Shown piece after piece: positions 61,468 through 64,000 of a DNA stretch of 64,000 nt. The stretch lies in assembly GCA_026129905.1 (NCBI GenBank), contig JAHCHE010000011.1:124001-188000 (forward strand). Direction: 5' to 3'. The stretch is from Bryobacteraceae bacterium. Its GTDB lineage: Bacteria > Acidobacteriota > Terriglobia > Bryobacterales > Bryobacteraceae. Below the pieces are notes generated by a model. That model worked only from the letters and a program-made list of their open reading frames with translations, was not told the DNA's origin and searched no databases. The stretch's first letter is position 1, and each line of letters starts with the position of its first letter. The position numbers and the translations under genes are program-made.

Positions 61468-62751
61468 TTACACCGGCGCGTTGACTTCGAGTTGAACGAG
61501 GGGGACTGGGCGGTCGTCCTGGACGTCGCTGAACTCGGCGTACCGGTTCAGGTAATAGTCGTGCGCCCTTTCCCAGGCACGGTCGTCGGGCAGGCCCCAG
61601 CGGATGGCGTAGTCGGGAGAACCGGGGTATGGGAACAGCGGCACGGGCTTATTGGCCCACACGCCGTGGCGGATCAGTTGCCCCCGGAAGCTCTCCACTT
61701 CGCCGGGGTCGTCCGTCCGCATCTCGATCAGGTTCGCCTGCACGAACGGGATTCGCCGCTTGGCATGGATCAATCGCCCGGCGAGTTCGTCGGTGGAGAG
61801 CCGGCATTTCTTGTCGAGGAGATTGCGGCCCAGGTCGGAGATGCTTTCCACGCCGGCCTCAACGGAAACGCAGCCCGCCTCGCCCAGCAGGTCCAGCATG
61901 CGTTCGTTCCACAGGTCGATGCGGGTCTGCACGCCGAACTTCACCGGGCGCGCCGCCACTGCCTGAAGCAGCTCCTGCCACGGCAGGAAGATTTCGTCGA
62001 TGAAGTAGATGTAGCCGACGCCTTGCTCGATGAGGCCATCCAGTTCCTCCAGCACGATCCCCAGGGGACGGCGGCGGTAATCGCTTCGGAAGTTGTCCTT
62101 CGCGCAGAAGGTGCAATGATAGGGGCACCCGCGCGAGACTTCCATTTCGGCGCCGGGGACCGCCGGCGTCTCGTCGAACCGGTGATGATGGTGCGCGTGG
62201 GCCGCTATCGTGGCCCGCGGCCAGCTCAGTCCAGGCAGCGCCGTCATGTCGGAGGCGCGGGTCCCGCCATTGATCCGTACGCCGCCTTCGTCGCTGTAGG
62301 CGACCGAGGTTGCCTTCTCCCAGCCGCCGGCAAGCTCAGGAAGTACCTCCTCACACTCGCCGAGCACGGCGGCGTCCGCCCCGAGCTTGCGAAGCGTGGC
62401 CCGCGGCGTCGTCGAGGCGTGAGGCCCCACCACCACCATCCTTCCCGCAACGTCCCGGACGGCATCGGCGAGTTCCCTCGGAATCCGCAGTTCGGGCGGC
62501 GCGCAGCGCCAGAACAGGTAGCTTGGCGCGGTGGTGAGGACGGTGAAGTCCGGCTCGAACGCAAGCAGCCTTTCCCGGATAGCGGCAAGCTCCAGCCGTT
62601 CCATCTGCGCGTCGACGAGCGCGGCCTGATGGCCCGCGCGTTCCAGCAAGGCCTTCGCGTAGCCGTATTCCAGCGGCAAGTGCGGTTCGCGGCAACCGAA
62701 ATAGATGCTGCCTTCGAAGCTCCAGTTCGGGTTGACGAGCGCGAACTTCAT
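61468..62751 (-). CDS. B12-binding domain radical SAM protein
   Basis: A 427-residue protein: an N-terminal cobalamin-binding-type Rossmann domain (residues about 1-160) and a radical SAM domain whose cluster motif is SRGCPYHCTFCAKDNF, CxxxCxxC at residues about 207-214. Such proteins (class B type) methylate or rearrange carbon centres in natural products and sugars. Embedded in a glycosyltransferase operon, it may modify a sugar or aglycone. The ATG at 62751 overlaps the epimerase gene stop. Confidence 0.9.
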   Translation of the reverse strand: MKFALVNPNWSFEGSIYFGCREPHLPLEYGYAKALLERAGHQAALVDAQMERLELAAIRERLLAFEPDFTVLTTAPSYLFWRCAPPELRIPRELADAVRDVAGRMVVVGPHASTTPRATLRKLGADAAVLGECEEVLPELAGGWEKATSVAYSDEGGVRINGGTRASDMTALPGLSWPRATIAAHAHHHHRFDETPAVPGAEMEVSRGCPYHCTFCAKDNFRSDYRRRPLGIVLEELDGLIEQGVGYIYFIDEIFLPWQELLQAVAARPVKFGVQTRIDLWNERMLDLLGEAGCVSVEAGVESISDLGRNLLDKKCRLSTDELAGRLIHAKRRIPFVQANLIEMRTDDPGEVESFRGQLIRHGVWANKPVPLFPYPGSPDYAIRWGLPDDRAWERAHDYYLNRYAEFSDVQDDRPVPLVQLEVNAPV

Positions 62752-63827
62752 CCCGCCTCCAGCGCCAGCGCCGGCTCGGCTTCGACCAGGCGCGACTCGG
62801 AAAGCCACTGGTGTAGCCTTCCGACGCCCTCCTCCACGCCGACCTCCGGAGTCCACCCGGTGGCCGCCCGGAACGCCGAGCAGTCCGACACGTAATAGCG
62901 CTGATCCCCGCAGCGCCAGTTCTCATACAGAACCCGAGGCGCCCCGCCGCACAGCCGCCGCGCCAGTGCGAGCAGTTCCAGCAGGCTGAGCGTGTTCCGC
63001 GGTCCGCCTCCGATGTTGAAGGCCTGACCGGCAAGCTTCCGGGCGTGCTCCTCACCCAGGAGAAACGCGTCGACGAGATCGTCGATGTAGAGCACGTCCC
63101 GGACCTGCTTGCCGTCCCCGAAAATCGTGATGGGCTCCCCGGTCATGGCGCGAATCAGGAAGTGAGCGACCCAGCCTTGATCCTCCGTGCCGAACTGGTG
63201 AGGACCGTAAATACAGCTCATGCGAAAAACAAGGGCCGGGATGCCGAAGGTTCGCGCGTACTCCAGGACATATTGGTCGGCCGCGCCTTTCGAGCACCCG
63301 TAGGGGCTGTGGAAGTTCAGCGGCCGCCATTCGCCGATGCCGGCGCGCGCAATCAGTTCGTCCTTCGGCGCGCAGCGCGTCGCTTTGTTTCGCAGCTCGA
63401 TATCGGGCAGCGATCCATAAACCTTGTTGGTCGAAGTGAAGATCAGCCCCGGCGGATTCGGCAGGCGGCGAAGTTCCTCGAGCACGTTCAAAACGCCTGC
63501 CGCGTTGATCTCGAAATCGAGTACCGGGTTGCTCAAGCTGGAGGTAACCGCGACCTGGGCGGCGAAATGGAAGACGAAATCCGCTTCTCTGACGCACCGG
63601 CGCAACGCCGCGCGATCGCGCACGTCGGCGACTTCCATGCGAAACCGACCGGGATGCGTCGCCCGGAGCCATTCCAGGTTCTGCCGCACGCCGGCGCGCG
63701 AGAGATTGTCGAGCAGTATGACGCGGCGGCCGAGCCGCATCAGACGGTGGGCCAGGTTGGTTCCGATGAAGCCGGCGCCGCCTGTAATCAGCGCCGGAGG
63801 GCCTGGGATTCGGACGTCGTATCGCAC
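62748..63827 (-). CDS. NAD-dependent nucleotide-sugar epimerase, CDP-paratose 2-epimerase-like
   Basis: A 359-residue extended SDR: cofactor loop GGAGFIG at residues 16-22, YxxxK as YGCSK (about 176-180), and STNKVYG after strand 4, a feature of CDP-paratose/tyvelose 2-epimerases. It makes an activated sugar for the neighbouring transferases. The start is a GTG sharing one base with the preceding TAG. Confidence 0.88.
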   Translation of the reverse strand: MRYDVRIPGPPALITGGAGFIGTNLAHRLMRLGRRVILLDNLSRAGVRQNLEWLRATHPGRFRMEVADVRDRAALRRCVREADFVFHFAAQVAVTSSLSNPVLDFEINAAGVLNVLEELRRLPNPPGLIFTSTNKVYGSLPDIELRNKATRCAPKDELIARAGIGEWRPLNFHSPYGCSKGAADQYVLEYARTFGIPALVFRMSCIYGPHQFGTEDQGWVAHFLIRAMTGEPITIFGDGKQVRDVLYIDDLVDAFLLGEEHARKLAGQAFNIGGGPRNTLSLLELLALARRLCGGAPRVLYENWRCGDQRYYVSDCSAFRAATGWTPEVGVEEGVGRLHQWLSESRLVEAEPALALEAG

Positions 63828-64000
63828 TAGACCATCAGTCCTCTCTGCGCCAGCTCCGCCCGCGACTGGAGCACGTGATCGGACGCCTTCTGGCCGCTCA
63901 GCCAGAGCGCCAGATCCGAGAGCCCAGCCTGTAGCGGAACGACGGGTTCGTATCCAAGAATCCGCCGGGCTCGGCTGATATCGGCGAAGCAGTGCCGGAT
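63827..64000 (-). CDS. C-terminal part of a second nucleotide-sugar epimerase/dehydratase, cut by window edge
   Basis: The leftward frame open at the right end codes for the last 57 residues of an extended SDR: RHCFADISRARRILGYEPVV followed by a helix (GLSDLALWLSG) is the C-terminal signature of UDP-glucose 4-epimerase/dTDP-glucose 4,6-dehydratase-type enzymes. Its stop TAG (63829-63827) shares a base with the next GTG. The active-site part lies outside the window. Confidence 0.85.
   Translation of the reverse strand: MRHCFADISRARRILGYEPVVPLQAGLSDLALWLSGQKASDHVLQSRAELAQRGLMV

Overview
The window is GC-rich, densely coded bacterial chromosome with no rRNA, tRNA, CRISPR array or transposase that I can see. 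The gene content suggests a soil-type acidobacterium (Acidobacteriota, perhaps near Bryobacterales/Solibacter). The signs are an Oar-like TonB-dependent receptor with an N-terminal carboxypeptidase-regulatory-like domain, Tat-exported DUF362 and Gfo/Idh/MocA proteins, a BlaI/M56 pair, TolB-like and FG-GAP beta-propeller proteins, and a TMTC-like membrane glycosyltransferase with TPRs. This is an inference from families and style, since no marker gene is present.

Layout. 1-1965: end of a histidine operon (hisH partial, hisF, hisA). 2044-4254: a CehA/McbA-like PHP metallohydrolase, convergent with a 1019-residue orphan protein (4261-7320) carrying phage-structural-type modules. 7647-10200: two tandem DUF362 paralogues. 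10258-18572: an eight-gene moxR-DUF58-DUF4381-batA-batB-batC-batD-batE operon read leftwards. 18850-21289: a blaI/M56 sensor operon behind a near-consensus promoter overlaid by three phased palindromes. 21390-25598: CBS protein, hendecad coiled-coil protein, a UroD-family enzyme with a truncated Tat peptide upstream, cupin and gamma-glutamyltransferase. 25848-31503: a TolB-like/MetE-like pair diverging from a TonB-receptor/FG-GAP pair. 31551-39790: glycosyltransferases, DUF2304, TMTC-like protein and a large six-hairpin glycosidase-like protein. 39867-46338: TolB-like lipoprotein, vapBC, Tat oxidoreductase, PHP hydrolase, PQQ-propeller protein with EF-hands, small unknown protein. 46643-51677: small unknown, TPR protein, SSS symporter, APC permease, small basic protein. 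51793-57121: an AmiE-NamZ-like fusion with a pterin dehydratase, then a phosphoribosyltransferase-kinase fusion with a HAD protein, then a DUF892 ferritin-like protein. 57140-64000: a leftward glycoconjugate operon with three CgeB-like glycosyltransferases, a GT4, a B12-binding radical SAM protein and two nucleotide-sugar epimerases, the last cut by the window edge.

Genes within operons are mostly joined by ATGA/GTGA or longer overlaps, so co-translation is likely. Several first genes lack a Shine-Dalgarno but have a -10-like hexamer within 5 to 20 bases of the start codon, suggesting leaderless or very short-leader transcripts. Two copies of a double-hairpin intergenic repeat lie just upstream of leftward genes. 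By eye the top strand is C-richer than G left of about 25.7 kb, whatever the gene strand, and tends to G-rich to the right, so a skew switch or inversion boundary may lie there.
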